Shown in pieces: positions 9,001 to 15,422 of a stretch of 64,000 nt of DNA. The notes below the pieces were generated by a model. The model had not been told where the DNA came from. It saw only the letters and a list, made by a program, of their open reading frames with translations, and did no database searches. The stretch comes from Tunturibacter psychrotolerans (lineage in GTDB: Bacteria; Acidobacteriota; Terriglobia; Terriglobales; Acidobacteriaceae). The stretch spans positions 124,001 through 188,000 of the forward strand of contig NZ_CP132942.1 of NCBI RefSeq assembly GCF_040359615.1. Direction: 5' to 3'. Made by a program: the position numbers and the translations under genes. Position 1 is the stretch's first letter. Every line of letters starts with the position of its first letter.

Positions 9001-11067
9001 GTTCCGCTGGCATCGGGCACCAACCTCAGCGACTACAACGTCGTCTACGACAATGGAACTCTCACTATCACCCAGGCCACCCTCACTGTCACCGCTGCCG
9101 ATGCGAACCGTACGTACGGTGCTCCAAACCCCGCGTTCAACGCATCCGCAACCGGCGCGCAGAATGGTGACACCTTTAGCTTCAGTGAAACAACTACGGC
9201 AACTGCAGCGTCCCCTGTTGGCACTTATCCGATCGTTCCCACAGCCGCAGGCACCAACCTCACCGATTACAACGTCGTCTATGTCAACGGAACCCTGACA
9301 GTAGGCAAAGCGACCTTGACCGTCACCGCTGCCGACGCCAACCGCACCTACGGATCTCCTAACCCCACCTTCACTGCCTCAGCAACGGGAGTCGAGAACA
9401 GCGACACCTTCACCTACACCGAAACCACCACCGCCACCACCGCGTCGCCCGTAGGCACCTACCCAATCGTTCCTGTAGCCGCTGGAGCAAACCTCAGCAA
9501 CTACAACGTCGTGTACAACAACGGAACTCTCACCATCGGCCAGGCAACCTTGACCGTTACAGCAGGAAGCGCCAGCCGCATCTATGGCTCTGCAAATCCT
9601 GCCTTCTCTGCGACATCCATCGGTGCGGTCAACGGCGACACCTTCGTCTTCACCGAAAGCACGACCGCAACTCCTTCCTCTCCGATCGGCAACTACCCCA
9701 TCGTGCCCGTCGCCACTGGCACAAATCTCGCTGACTACAACGTCATCTACAACAACGGAATTCTCACCGTCACTCAAGCTACGCTGACAGTCACAGCCGC
9801 AAACGCTGGCCGCGAATATGGCACGCCCAACCCGACATTCACGGCCACTACCGTAGGAGCAGTCGACGGCGACACATTCACCGTCACCGAAAGCACCACG
9901 GCTACGATCGCTTCGGCAATCGGAACCTATCCCATCGTGCCTGTAGCCAGCGGCACTAACCTCAGCGACTACAACGTCATCTACTCCAACGGAACCCTCA
10001 CCATCAATCAGGCCACGCTCATCATCACTGCTAACAGCTTCACCAAGCTCTACGGCGAGCCCAACCCAGTCTTCACCGGCACCATCACCGGACAATTGGA
10101 TGGAGATACCTTCACCGAGATCTTCTCCAACTCCGCAAGCACGCTCTCTCAACCAGGGCAGTATCCGATCATCCCCGCAGCAACCGGAACCAATGTCACC
10201 GACTACCTGCAGACCGTGAATAACGGAATGCTCACCATCAACAAAGCACCCACCGTCACCACGCTGAGCCTCAGCACAACCGACATCCATTTCGCTCTAC
10301 CGGTAACCTTCACCGCTAACGTCGCCTCCACAACCTCCGGAATACCGACTGGAACAGTCACCTTCTTTGACAACGGCAACCCACTCAACACAGCTACCCT
10401 CAGCACCAGCGATGTCGCGACCTTCACCACCACGGGTCTCACCGTAGGCGTCCATACCATCACGGCCGTCTACAGCGGAGACGTTGATTTCACCTCCAGC
10501 ACCGCCTCTGCCGCATCAGGTGCTACCACCATCACCATCGAACCGCTCGACTTCACCATCGTCCTCACCAGCGCCCAGACGGTCGAAGGCATCTACGGTA
10601 CCACCCGCCAGTACACCTTCCACGTAACCCCCGTCGGCGGCTACTACCCCGGAACCATCAATCTCTCCGCCAGCCCAAGCGGCCCCATCCTGGCCACTTA
10701 CACCTTCTCGCCGTCGAGCATCGACCAGTACGCTGGCCCAACCGACATCACCCTCACCGTCGCCACCCGCAAGCTCGCCTCCGTCGAATCGCAGCAGGAT
10801 CGTTCACGCCGGCTCTCGCACATCGCACTCGGCCTCTTCCTCCTCCCTCTCCTCGGCCTGCGCTACTCGCGTCGCTCCAGCCGCAAACTCACTCGCCTCA
10901 TCATCCACTCGCTCCTCATCCTCTCCTCGCTCGGAGCCATCGGGACCCTCACTGGTTGCGGCTCAGGTTACTTCGACCGCACTTACCCAATAGTTGTAAC
11001 GGCCAACAGCAACGGAATACAGCACACTGTAAATGTGGAATACCACATCGATCAGTCCCCACAGTAA
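1..11067 (+). CDS. Giant MBG/Ig-repeat surface protein (5' end outside window)
   Basis: The reading frame is open from base 1, so the N-terminus and signal peptide lie upstream; about 3688 residues are visible. Order: twelve full copies and one partial copy of a 161-residue unit (an Ig-like half with a YGTALGSATLQAT motif and an MBG_2 half with FVNGDTTASATTG); eighteen diverged MBG_2 domains of about 78 residues (each LTVTA...YG..NP.F...GDTFTF...YP I.P...YNV.Y.NGTLTI); one Ig-like domain of the Big_3_5 type (TGTVTFFDNG, VYSGD); a last Ig-like stretch; then two hydrophobic segments separated by RRSSRK, a GCGSG motif and a short beta-rich tail. The family is surface or secreted; adhesion or matrix roles are usual but not shown here. 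The two hydrophobic segments suggest membrane anchoring. It sits 30 bp upstream of an outer-membrane beta-barrel gene in the same direction. Exact function unknown. Confidence 0.9.
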   Translation, partial: TQATASAYTITWKNQTAVYGTALGSATLQATSTIPGSFTYSPAGVLNVGPAVAVIATFTPTDTTDYAGQSASAQITITPAVLTVTANNATRAFGAADPAYSATLTGFVNGDTTASATTGSASLTSTDTVTSPVGSYPITAAAGTLSAKNYTFTYVNGTLTITQATASAYTITWKNQTAVYGTALGSATLQATSSIPGSFTYSPAGVLNVGPAVAVIATFTPTDTTDYAGQSASAQITITPAVLTVTANNATRAFGAADPAYSATLTGFVNGDTTASATTGSASLTSTDTVTSPVGSYPITAAAGTLSAKNYTFTYVNGTLTITQATASAYTITWKNQTAVYGTALGSATLQATASIPGSFTYSPAGVLNVGPAVAVIATFTPTDTTDYAGQSASAQITITPAVLTVTANNATRAFGAADPAYSATLTGFVNGDTTASATTGSASLTSTDTVTSPVGSYPITAAAGTLAAKNYTFTYVNGTLTITQATASAYTITWKNQTAVYGTALGSATLQATASIPGSFTYSPSGVLNVGPAVAVIATFTPTDTTDYAGQSASAQITITPAVLTVTANNATRAFGAADPAYSATLTGFVNGDTTASATTGSASLTSTDTVTSPVGSYPITAAAGTLSAKNYTFTYVNGTLTITQATASAYTITWKNQTAVYGTALGSATLQATSSIPGSFTYSPAGVLNVGPAVAVIATFTPTDTTDYAGQSASAQITITPAVLTVTANNATRAFGAADPAYSATLTGFVNGDTTASATTGSASLTSTDTVTSPVGSYPITAAAGTLSAKNYTFTYVNGTLTITQATASAYTITWKNQTAVYGTALGSATLQATASIPGSFTYSPAGVLNVGPAVAVIATFTPTDTTDYAGQSASAQITITPAVLTVTANNATRAFGAADPAYSATLTGFVNGDTTASATTGSASLTSTDTVTSPVGSYPITAAAGTLAAKNYTFTYVNGTLTITQATASAYTITWKNQTAVYGTALGSATLQATSTIPGSFTYSPAGVLNVGPAVAVIATFTPTDTTDYAGQSASAQITITPAVLTVTANNATRAFGAADPAYSATLTGFVNGDTTASATTGSASLTSTDTVTSPVGSYPITAAAGTLSAKNYTFTYVNGTLTITQATASAYTITWKNQTAVYGTALGSATLQATSSIPGSFTYSPSGVLNVGPAVAVIATFTPTDTTDYAGQSASAQITITPAVLTVTANNATRAFGAADPAYSATLTGFVNGDTTASATTGSASLTSTDTVTSPVGSYPITAAAGTLSAKNYTFTYVNGTLTITQATASAYTITWKNQTAVYGTALGSATLQATSSIPGSFTYSPAGVLNVGPAVAVIATFTPTDTTDYAGQSASAQITITPAVLTVTANNATRAFGAADPAYSATLTGFVNGDTTASATTGSASLTSTDTVTSPVGSYPITAAAGTLSAKNYTFTYVNGTLTITQATASAYTITWKNQTAVYGTALGSATLQATASIPGSFTYSPAGVLNVGPAVAVIATFTPTDTTDYAGQSASAQITITPAVLTVTANNATRAFGAADPAYSATLTGFVNGDTTASATTGSASLTSTDTVTSPVGSYPITAAAGTLAAKNYTFTYVNGTLTITQATASAYTITWKNQTAVYGTALGSATLQATASIPGSFTYSPSGVLNVGPAVAVIATFTPTDTTDYAGQSASAQITITPAVLTVTANNATRAFGAADPAYSATLTGFVNGDTTASATTGSASLTSTDTVTSPVGSYPITAAAGTLSAKNYTFTYVNGTLTITQATASAYTITWKNQTAVYGTALGSATLQATSSIPGSFTYSPAGVLNVGPAVAVIATFTPTDTTDYAGQSASAQITITPAVLTVTANNATRAFGAADPAYSATLTGFVNGDTTASATTGSASLTSTDTVTSPVGSYPITAAAGTLAAKNYTFTYVNGTLTITQATASAYTITWKNQTAVYGTALGSATLQATSTIPGSFTYSPAGVLNVGPAVAVIATFTPTDTTDYAGQSASAQITITPAVLTVTADSFNRPYGSANPTFTGTITGAVNGDTFTESFSTTATTTSPAGSYPIVPTAVGTALSNYTVVATNGTLTIGKVTLTVTAANATRAYGAPNPPFSASAAGAQNGDTFTFSESTTATATSPTGSYSIVPVATGANINDYNVVYVNGTLTITSATLTVTAADASRPFGAANPAFSASAAGAQNGDTFTFTETTTATTSSPIGTYPIVPVASGANLSNYTVTYVNGTLTVGKATLTVTAADASRNYGVANPAFSASAAGAQNGDTFTFTETTPATIASAPGTYAIIPTATGANIGNYTVVYVNGTLTIGKATLTVTAADASRNYGVANPTFSASATGAQNGDTFTFTETTPATITSAPGTYAIIPVATGTNINDYNVVYNNGTLTIGKATLTVTAADASRNYGVANPTFSASATGAQNGDTFTFTESTPATITSAPGTYAIIPVATGTNINDYNVVYNNGTLTIGKATLTVTAADASRNYGVANPAFSASATGAQNGDTFTFTESTPATITSAPGTYAIIPVATGTNINDYNVVYNNGTLTIGKATLTVTAADASRAYGAPNPTFSASASGAANGDTFTFSETTSATTSSPVGNYPIVPTASGANLSNYTVVYVNGTLSIGQASLTVTAANASRNYGAPNPAFSASATGAQNGDSFTFSETTTATQSSPIGTYSIVPTATGANISNYTVVYVNGTLTIGKANLTVTAADANRTYGVANPTFSASATGAQNGDTFTFTESTPATIASAPGTYPITLVATGTNINDYNVTYVNGTLTIGKANLTVTAADANRTYGVANPTFSASATGAQNGDTFTFTESTPATIASAPGTYAITPVATGTNINDYNVTYVNGTLTIGKATLTVTAADASRAYGVANPTFSASATGAVNGDTFTFSETTSATPASPVGTYAIVPTATGTNLADYNVVYNNGTLTVTQATLTVTAANATRTYGAANPAFSASAAGAVNGDTFSFSESTSAIATSPVGTYAIVPLASGTNLSDYNVVYDNGTLTITQATLTVTAADANRTYGAPNPAFNASATGAQNGDTFSFSETTTATAASPVGTYPIVPTAAGTNLTDYNVVYVNGTLTVGKATLTVTAADANRTYGSPNPTFTASATGVENSDTFTYTETTTATTASPVGTYPIVPVAAGANLSNYNVVYNNGTLTIGQATLTVTAGSASRIYGSANPAFSATSIGAVNGDTFVFTESTTATPSSPIGNYPIVPVATGTNLADYNVIYNNGILTVTQATLTVTAANAGREYGTPNPTFTATTVGAVDGDTFTVTESTTATIASAIGTYPIVPVASGTNLSDYNVIYSNGTLTINQATLIITANSFTKLYGEPNPVFTGTITGQLDGDTFTEIFSNSASTLSQPGQYPIIPAATGTNVTDYLQTVNNGMLTINKAPTVTTLSLSTTDIHFALPVTFTANVASTTSGIPTGTVTFFDNGNPLNTATLSTSDVATFTTTGLTVGVHTITAVYSGDVDFTSSTASAASGATTITIEPLDFTIVLTSAQTVEGIYGTTRQYTFHVTPVGGYYPGTINLSASPSGPILATYTFSPSSIDQYAGPTDITLTVATRKLASVESQQDRSRRLSHIALGLFLLPLLGLRYSRRSSRKLTRLIIHSLLILSSLGAIGTLTGCGSGYFDRTYPIVVTANSNGIQHTVNVEYHIDQSPQ
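6040..10248 (+). repeat. Eighteen diverged 234-bp MBG repeats
   Basis: Eighteen consecutive domains of about 78 residues, each starting at an LTVTA-type strand. Most are well diverged, unlike the upstream array, but neighbours inside the block are locally alike: the fifth to seventh domains (about 6970-7671) and the tenth and eleventh (about 8140-8610) are nearly identical to each other, which shows later local duplication. Confidence 0.9.
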
Positions 11068-11097
11068 AAACCATAAGCTTCAAGAGAGAACACCCGC

Positions 11098-11718
11098 ATG
11101 AGCAACAAAGCCTCCTCAAAGAAATTCGCAAAGCTGGCAGCAGATCTCCTCCCCGGACTCAAGATCTCTGCCCTGCTCTGCCTGATCAGCTTCGCCGGTG
11201 TCCGCCTCCACGCCCAGGCGCTCCCCACCGCCACCAGCGCCGGAGTCCTTCAGGCTGGCGGCGAATTCAACTACGCCGACTCTGACTACGTTCCGCAAAA
11301 GATCAAAGGAGGCGGCGCTTACGTCAACTTCGACTTCAAATACCACTATGGAATCGAAGCCGCGTTCCACCAGATCAATGACCCCAATCCCGCCACAAAT
11401 ATCTATGAACGTACTTTTGAAATCGGGCCGCGCTACGTCTTGCACTTTCACAGAATCGAACCCTTCGCGAAGGGCATGTACGGACGCGGCATCTTCAATT
11501 ATCCGGAGGTCCCCAGCCTGACCCCCGGTGGCCCCCCACAAGGCAACGCCGCAAACCTCGCCTACAACATGGCAGCGGTCGGCGTAGGAGTCGACTATCG
11601 GCTCCTATACTCGGTCAACATCCGAGTGGAATATGAGTTTCAAAAATGGTTCGGCTTCCCGCCCAATGACCTCACCCCACAGGTCCTGGGAATCGGCGCC
11701 GCCTACCGCTTTCACTAG
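11098..11718 (+). CDS. Outer-membrane beta-barrel protein
   Basis: A 206-residue protein with an N-terminal signal region (hydrophobic LLPGLKISALLCLISFAGV, cleavage probably after LHAQA). The mature part is rich in alternating polar/aromatic strands (GGEFNYADSDYV, AYVNFDFKYHYGIEAAF, IRVEYEFQKWFGF) and ends in a C-terminal aromatic-basic strand AAYRFH, typical of small 8-stranded OmpA/OmpW-like barrels. It follows the giant repeat gene by 30 bp on the same strand, so co-transcription is likely and it could help export or anchor that protein; this is inference. No enzyme motif is visible. Confidence 0.8.
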   Translation: MSNKASSKKFAKLAADLLPGLKISALLCLISFAGVRLHAQALPTATSAGVLQAGGEFNYADSDYVPQKIKGGGAYVNFDFKYHYGIEAAFHQINDPNPATNIYERTFEIGPRYVLHFHRIEPFAKGMYGRGIFNYPEVPSLTPGGPPQGNAANLAYNMAAVGVGVDYRLLYSVNIRVEYEFQKWFGFPPNDLTPQVLGIGAAYRFH

Positions 11719-11745
11719 AACTCACGAAACATCAGTAGACGAAAA

Positions 11746-14298
11746 CTACTTCGCAGCGATCTCTAACTCCCCGCCCTCCGCCTTCTCCGGCAGCGTGATC
11801 GTAAGCGAGTGCGCCGACTCATCGAAGCGGAACTTCGAAATCGCCTCCCCGCCATACGTAACCTTCCCCGGCGCAGACTTCCAATCGAAGACCGTCACCT
11901 CGACCTCATTCCACCACGGCTGAAAGCTCCCCTCCCGCGCTCCCACACGTAGACGCAACCCACCGTCCGCCGAATCGCAGCTGTACTTCACGCGCAGAAA
12001 ATCCTTCTCTTTGTACGCGAAGCTGATCCCATCATCCTGGTACAGCGAACCCTCACAGCTGTCTCCCGGATAAACCTTCAACGTAAGCGGACCATTCGGC
12101 TTCTCCTGCGTGCTCTGCACTAACGGCGCAAACGGCAGAATCGAACCTGCCCGCACAAACACCGGCAGCACATTAATCTCCGGCGTAATCTTGATCGACT
12201 GCAACGCCCCCACTCCGAGCGCCGCGCCAGTGCTCACCGCAACTGCTTCGCGCGGCGCACTGGCGATCTTCGCCCCAGTCCAATAGTCGTACCAGCCAAC
12301 CGGAGGAAACGTCACCGCATAACTATCGGGTGCCTCCGGATAAGGTGCAGGGGCAATCAATAAATTCGACCCCAGCATAAACTGATTCCCCGCATCAAGA
12401 TCTAGCGGATGCTTATCCGCGGTCGCATCCGGAAACTCCAAAAACAACGGCCGCATCATCGGCACACCGGTACGCGAGTTCTCCTCCGCCAGCGTGTACA
12501 GATACGGCAGCAGCCGATATCGATCCTCGATATACCGACGCCGAACCGCCTCTACCTCTGGACCCCCAACCCACGGCTCCTGGTCAGCCGTAAACTTCTC
12601 CGTATGGTCGCGATAGATCGGATTAAACTCCCCCACCTCAATCCACTTCGTCAGCAGATCTTGCGTTGACGAACCCGCATAGCCGCCAATATCGTCGCCC
12701 GCCATCGAAAACCCGCTCAGGCCAAGATTCAAAAGCATCGGCGTACTCAAGCGAAGATGATTCCACGTGCTCGAGTTATCGCCAGTCCACGTCGCAGCAT
12801 AGCGCTGACCACCCGCGTAGGTCGCACGCGTCAAAACAAACGGCCTCTGCTGTGGCTTCAACTTCAACAAACCCTCATATGTTCCACGCGAGTTCTCCAT
12901 CCCGTAAACGTTGTGAATCTCCGCGTGGCTCGCAGACCTCGGCAAAAATCCCGGCTCATCGATCCGATGCACCACATCCAACGGCATCGTCTTTGAAGCC
13001 ACTTCAAACACCGAAGGCTCGTTCATGTCATTCCAGAACCCGGCAACTCCTTCGTCATAAAACTGCTTGTAAAGAGTTCCCCACCACTCACGCGACTGCT
13101 TCCTCGTGAAGTCCGGAAAGACCGAAGGGCCCGGCCACACCTTCCCCACAAAGACCGATCCATCCGGATTCTTCACGAAGTGATCTCCTGCAGCCCCTGT
13201 ATCGTAAGGCGCATACCCCTGGTTCGCTCGATCCGCAATATGAAGATCCGTAATCAACACCAGGTTGAAGTGCTTGTCCTTCAACTCCTGAACGAATTCA
13301 GGAAACTTCGGAAACGTCTCCTTGTTCACCGTGAACGGCGCATTCCCCACCTGAAAGTCGATATCGAGATAGAGCGCATCGCACGGAATCCTGTCCGCAC
13401 GCATACGATCCGCCACTTCACGCGCCCGCGCCTCAGTCATATACGAATACCGCGACTGCTGAAAGCCAAGCGACCACTTCGGAGGTAGAGGCGTCAGTCC
13501 AGTCAACCACGCATACCCCTCCACCACCTGCTTCGGCTTCGGACCATAGATAAAGTAGTAGTCAACCGGTCCGCCATCGGCCCCGAACGAGTAAGTATTC
13601 ACGTCCTCTTTTCCGAAGTCGAAGCTCGTCCTCCACGTATTGTCCAGAAACAAACCATACGATCTGCCGGCGTTGTCCGCGAGAAAAAACGGAATTGCTT
13701 TATAGAGAGGATCGCTGCTCTCCTGAAAACGATATTGATCCGTGTTCCACATCTGGTACGTGCCGCCTCTGCGATCGAGCGGACCAATCTTATCGCCCAG
13801 GCCAAAGTAATGCTCTTGCTCCGGCATCCGCTTGTAGACTCGGAATCGATCGCCATGAAACTCGACCGGCTCCGCGTCCTGCAACAAAACCGCACCGCTT
13901 CGATCGCTGATCGTCAGTCGTGAGGTCGCCCGGTCCACCGACACCTCCAACACCGTCGTCTGAAAACCAACCTTGTCTCCCTTCGCTGAATAAGCTGTCG
14001 CGACCGAGCTTGTGCGAGCACCCGCAAGCACAGCCCACGAAGCATCCTCCGGCATCTTCTCCGCCTTCGAAACTCGAACCCGCAGAACATCCTCTCGCAA
14101 AGCAGTTATTTCAATTCGCGCCTTACCATCTCTCACATCCACACCGTTAGGCAGCGCCGTCGCACCCGTCACACGACCCAGAGATGTCAAATCCGAGGCT
14201 TCGGTCTTGGCGCTCTGCGCCAGCAGACACGGCATATTCAACACACAACAAAAGAAACCCAGAGCGACGGCCAGTTGTCCGAATCGAGGTCTATGCAT
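11746..14298 (-). CDS. GH31 family alpha-glucosidase/alpha-xylosidase, secreted
   Basis: An 850-residue glycoside hydrolase of family 31. An N-terminal signal peptide ends near MPCLLAQ. A galactose-mutarotase-like N domain (about 40-260, with FYGLGDK-like HYFGLGDKIG) precedes the TIM barrel (about 270-620). The barrel carries the GFWNDMNEPSVF block with the nucleophile Asp, and TWTGDNSSTW with the general acid region; beta-sandwich domains of DUF5110 type follow, to the C-terminus. Family members release alpha-linked glucose or xylose from oligosaccharides in the periplasm or outside the cell; the sequence does not decide between the two sugars. It stands alone, convergent with the beta-barrel gene 27 bp away. 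The RBS is weak (GAAAGAAAAA before ATG). Confidence 0.93.
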   Translation of the reverse strand: MHRPRFGQLAVALGFFCCVLNMPCLLAQSAKTEASDLTSLGRVTGATALPNGVDVRDGKARIEITALREDVLRVRVSKAEKMPEDASWAVLAGARTSSVATAYSAKGDKVGFQTTVLEVSVDRATSRLTISDRSGAVLLQDAEPVEFHGDRFRVYKRMPEQEHYFGLGDKIGPLDRRGGTYQMWNTDQYRFQESSDPLYKAIPFFLADNAGRSYGLFLDNTWRTSFDFGKEDVNTYSFGADGGPVDYYFIYGPKPKQVVEGYAWLTGLTPLPPKWSLGFQQSRYSYMTEARAREVADRMRADRIPCDALYLDIDFQVGNAPFTVNKETFPKFPEFVQELKDKHFNLVLITDLHIADRANQGYAPYDTGAAGDHFVKNPDGSVFVGKVWPGPSVFPDFTRKQSREWWGTLYKQFYDEGVAGFWNDMNEPSVFEVASKTMPLDVVHRIDEPGFLPRSASHAEIHNVYGMENSRGTYEGLLKLKPQQRPFVLTRATYAGGQRYAATWTGDNSSTWNHLRLSTPMLLNLGLSGFSMAGDDIGGYAGSSTQDLLTKWIEVGEFNPIYRDHTEKFTADQEPWVGGPEVEAVRRRYIEDRYRLLPYLYTLAEENSRTGVPMMRPLFLEFPDATADKHPLDLDAGNQFMLGSNLLIAPAPYPEAPDSYAVTFPPVGWYDYWTGAKIASAPREAVAVSTGAALGVGALQSIKITPEINVLPVFVRAGSILPFAPLVQSTQEKPNGPLTLKVYPGDSCEGSLYQDDGISFAYKEKDFLRVKYSCDSADGGLRLRVGAREGSFQPWWNEVEVTVFDWKSAPGKVTYGGEAISKFRFDESAHSLTITLPEKAEGGELEIAAK

Positions 14299-14507
14299 AT
14301 TTTTTCTTTCAGCCTTCAGAAGCGAGAGTCAGACTCTAAAAACGTTCGAGTCCCAAGGCAACATTATGCACTCACGTCCAACCTCGCCATTGTGCGTCAT
14401 CTCCGCATCACAAAAGACCACCGCGATGACGAACAAACCTCGAGCGCCTAACAAAAATCGGTACAGGAAACACGGCCGACCCGCCCGCTTGTCTCCCCCA
14501 AGCGGTC

Positions 14508-14519
14508 TAGTCGCGACTA
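14508..14519. promoter_or_regulatory. Perfect palindrome, possible operator upstream of GH31
   Basis: TAGTCGCGACTA is a 12-bp perfect palindrome about 210 bp upstream of the GH31 start. It could bind a dimeric regulator of the glycosidase gene. No regulator is adjacent, and distance from the start is large, so this is tentative. Confidence 0.25.
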
Positions 14520-14630
14520 ATGAAAAAACTTGTCAAGTCCCCAAATCACTAAAACCCGCGCCCATCGCGCAGATTAGCGTGGCGTATTAGTTAGGGTCAA
14601 ACCGTTATACTGAGTACACAAACAAGAAAG

Positions 14631-14655
14631 CCCCGGAACAGCTCCGGGGTTTTTT
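14631..14655 (+). terminator. Intrinsic terminator with no obvious upstream gene
   Basis: A 7-bp G/C stem (CCCCGGA / TCCGGGG) with a 5-nt loop is followed by six T residues. It reads on the plus strand, yet the nearest plus-strand gene ends almost 3 kb upstream. It may end a short untranslated RNA starting after the TATACT at 14606, or be part of a mobile intergenic element. Confidence 0.75.
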
Positions 14656-14764
14656 ATTGAAAGCCGATAAGTCGTCTGGAAAGACGAATTTGCGTCTAAC
14701 CCATCTGGAATGACGATTTTGCAACGATCAAAAATCGTATAAGCCTGAGGATAAACGACTTAGC

Positions 14765-14808
14765 GGGGACACCCCCCGGGGGGGGACACCCCCGGGGGGG
14801 GCACCCCC
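14765..14808. repeat. Short G/C-run tandem repeat (GGGGACACCCCC type)
   Basis: Three imperfect units of about 16 bp, each of the form GGGGGACACCCCC, lie just downstream of the kdpC stop. Each can fold on itself. Homopolymer runs of eight G make exact length uncertain in short-read data. Confidence 0.8.
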
Positions 14809-14841
14809 TTAAGTCAGATGAACTGATCGAGGTAGGCTGGC

Positions 14842-15414
14842 CTACTTCGAAGGAGCCATATCGTCTAGATCCATATTGAGCAGTAACACATTCACGCGCG
14901 GCTCCCCGAGGAACCCAAGCTGCCGCCCTTCGGTATGCTGCGCCACCAGCCGCCGCACCGCATCCTCGCTCAAGTGCCGCTCCCGAGCAACACGAGCCAC
15001 CTGAAACTCCGCACCAGCCGGCGTAATGTGAGGATCGAGACCCGATCCCGAAGCAGTAACCAGGTCGATCGGCACAGCGACACCAGGATGATCGAGCTGT
15101 AACGTCGCCACGTCCCCGGCCACCCGGTCAACTAGCTTCTTGCTCGTCGGTCCAAGATTCGATCCGCCCGAGTTCGCAGCATCGTATCCATTGCCGGCCT
15201 CCGAAGGACGGGAATGAAAGTACTGCGGAGCCGTAAACGACTGACCGATAATCCGAGACCCAACCAACTGCCCATTCTTATAGATGAGCTGCCCGTTAGC
15301 CTTGTCATGAAACAGAACCTGCGCCAGCCCGGTCACGACAAACGGATAAACCAGACCGAACAGCACAGTAGTCACAACGGTATAAAGCACAGCGGTGATC
15401 AGATTGCGACGCAT
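14842..15414 (-). CDS. kdpC: Potassium-transporting ATPase subunit KdpC
   Basis: A 190-residue KdpC, the single-span subunit that stabilises the KdpFABC complex and raises its affinity for ATP. One N-terminal transmembrane helix (about residues 8-30) is followed by a periplasmic/soluble domain with family blocks GSRIIGQSFTAPQYFHSRPS and SGSGLDPHITPAGAEFQVARVA. Length matches the family. It is last in the minus-strand kdp operon, 8 bp after kdpB. Confidence 0.96.
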   Translation of the reverse strand: MRRNLITAVLYTVVTTVLFGLVYPFVVTGLAQVLFHDKANGQLIYKNGQLVGSRIIGQSFTAPQYFHSRPSEAGNGYDAANSGGSNLGPTSKKLVDRVAGDVATLQLDHPGVAVPIDLVTASGSGLDPHITPAGAEFQVARVARERHLSEDAVRRLVAQHTEGRQLGFLGEPRVNVLLLNMDLDDMAPSK

Positions 15415-15422
15415 AAAATTCC

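Larger units (their letters stand above)
14299..14841. other. 543-bp intergenic region between GH31 and kdpC
   Basis: Divides into three parts. The first 200 bp upstream of the GH31 start contain a small hairpin (14485-14505, CCGCTTG/CAAGCGG) beside a perfect palindrome. The middle holds a TATACT hexamer at 14606 and an intrinsic terminator just after it. The last part has short near-repeats (GTCTGGAAAGACGA and CATCTGGAATGACGA) followed by G/C runs. No convincing protein gene is seen. Confidence 0.6.

Noticed and set aside
9379..10290. 303-codon minus-strand frame inside the MBG block
   Set aside because: Repetitive shadow of the MBG coding strand, low-complexity Gly/Asp/Val composition, no start context.
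14344..14353. GTTCGAGTCC resembling a tRNA T-loop
   Set aside because: The flanking bases do not pair as a T stem and no acceptor or anticodon arms can be drawn on either strand.
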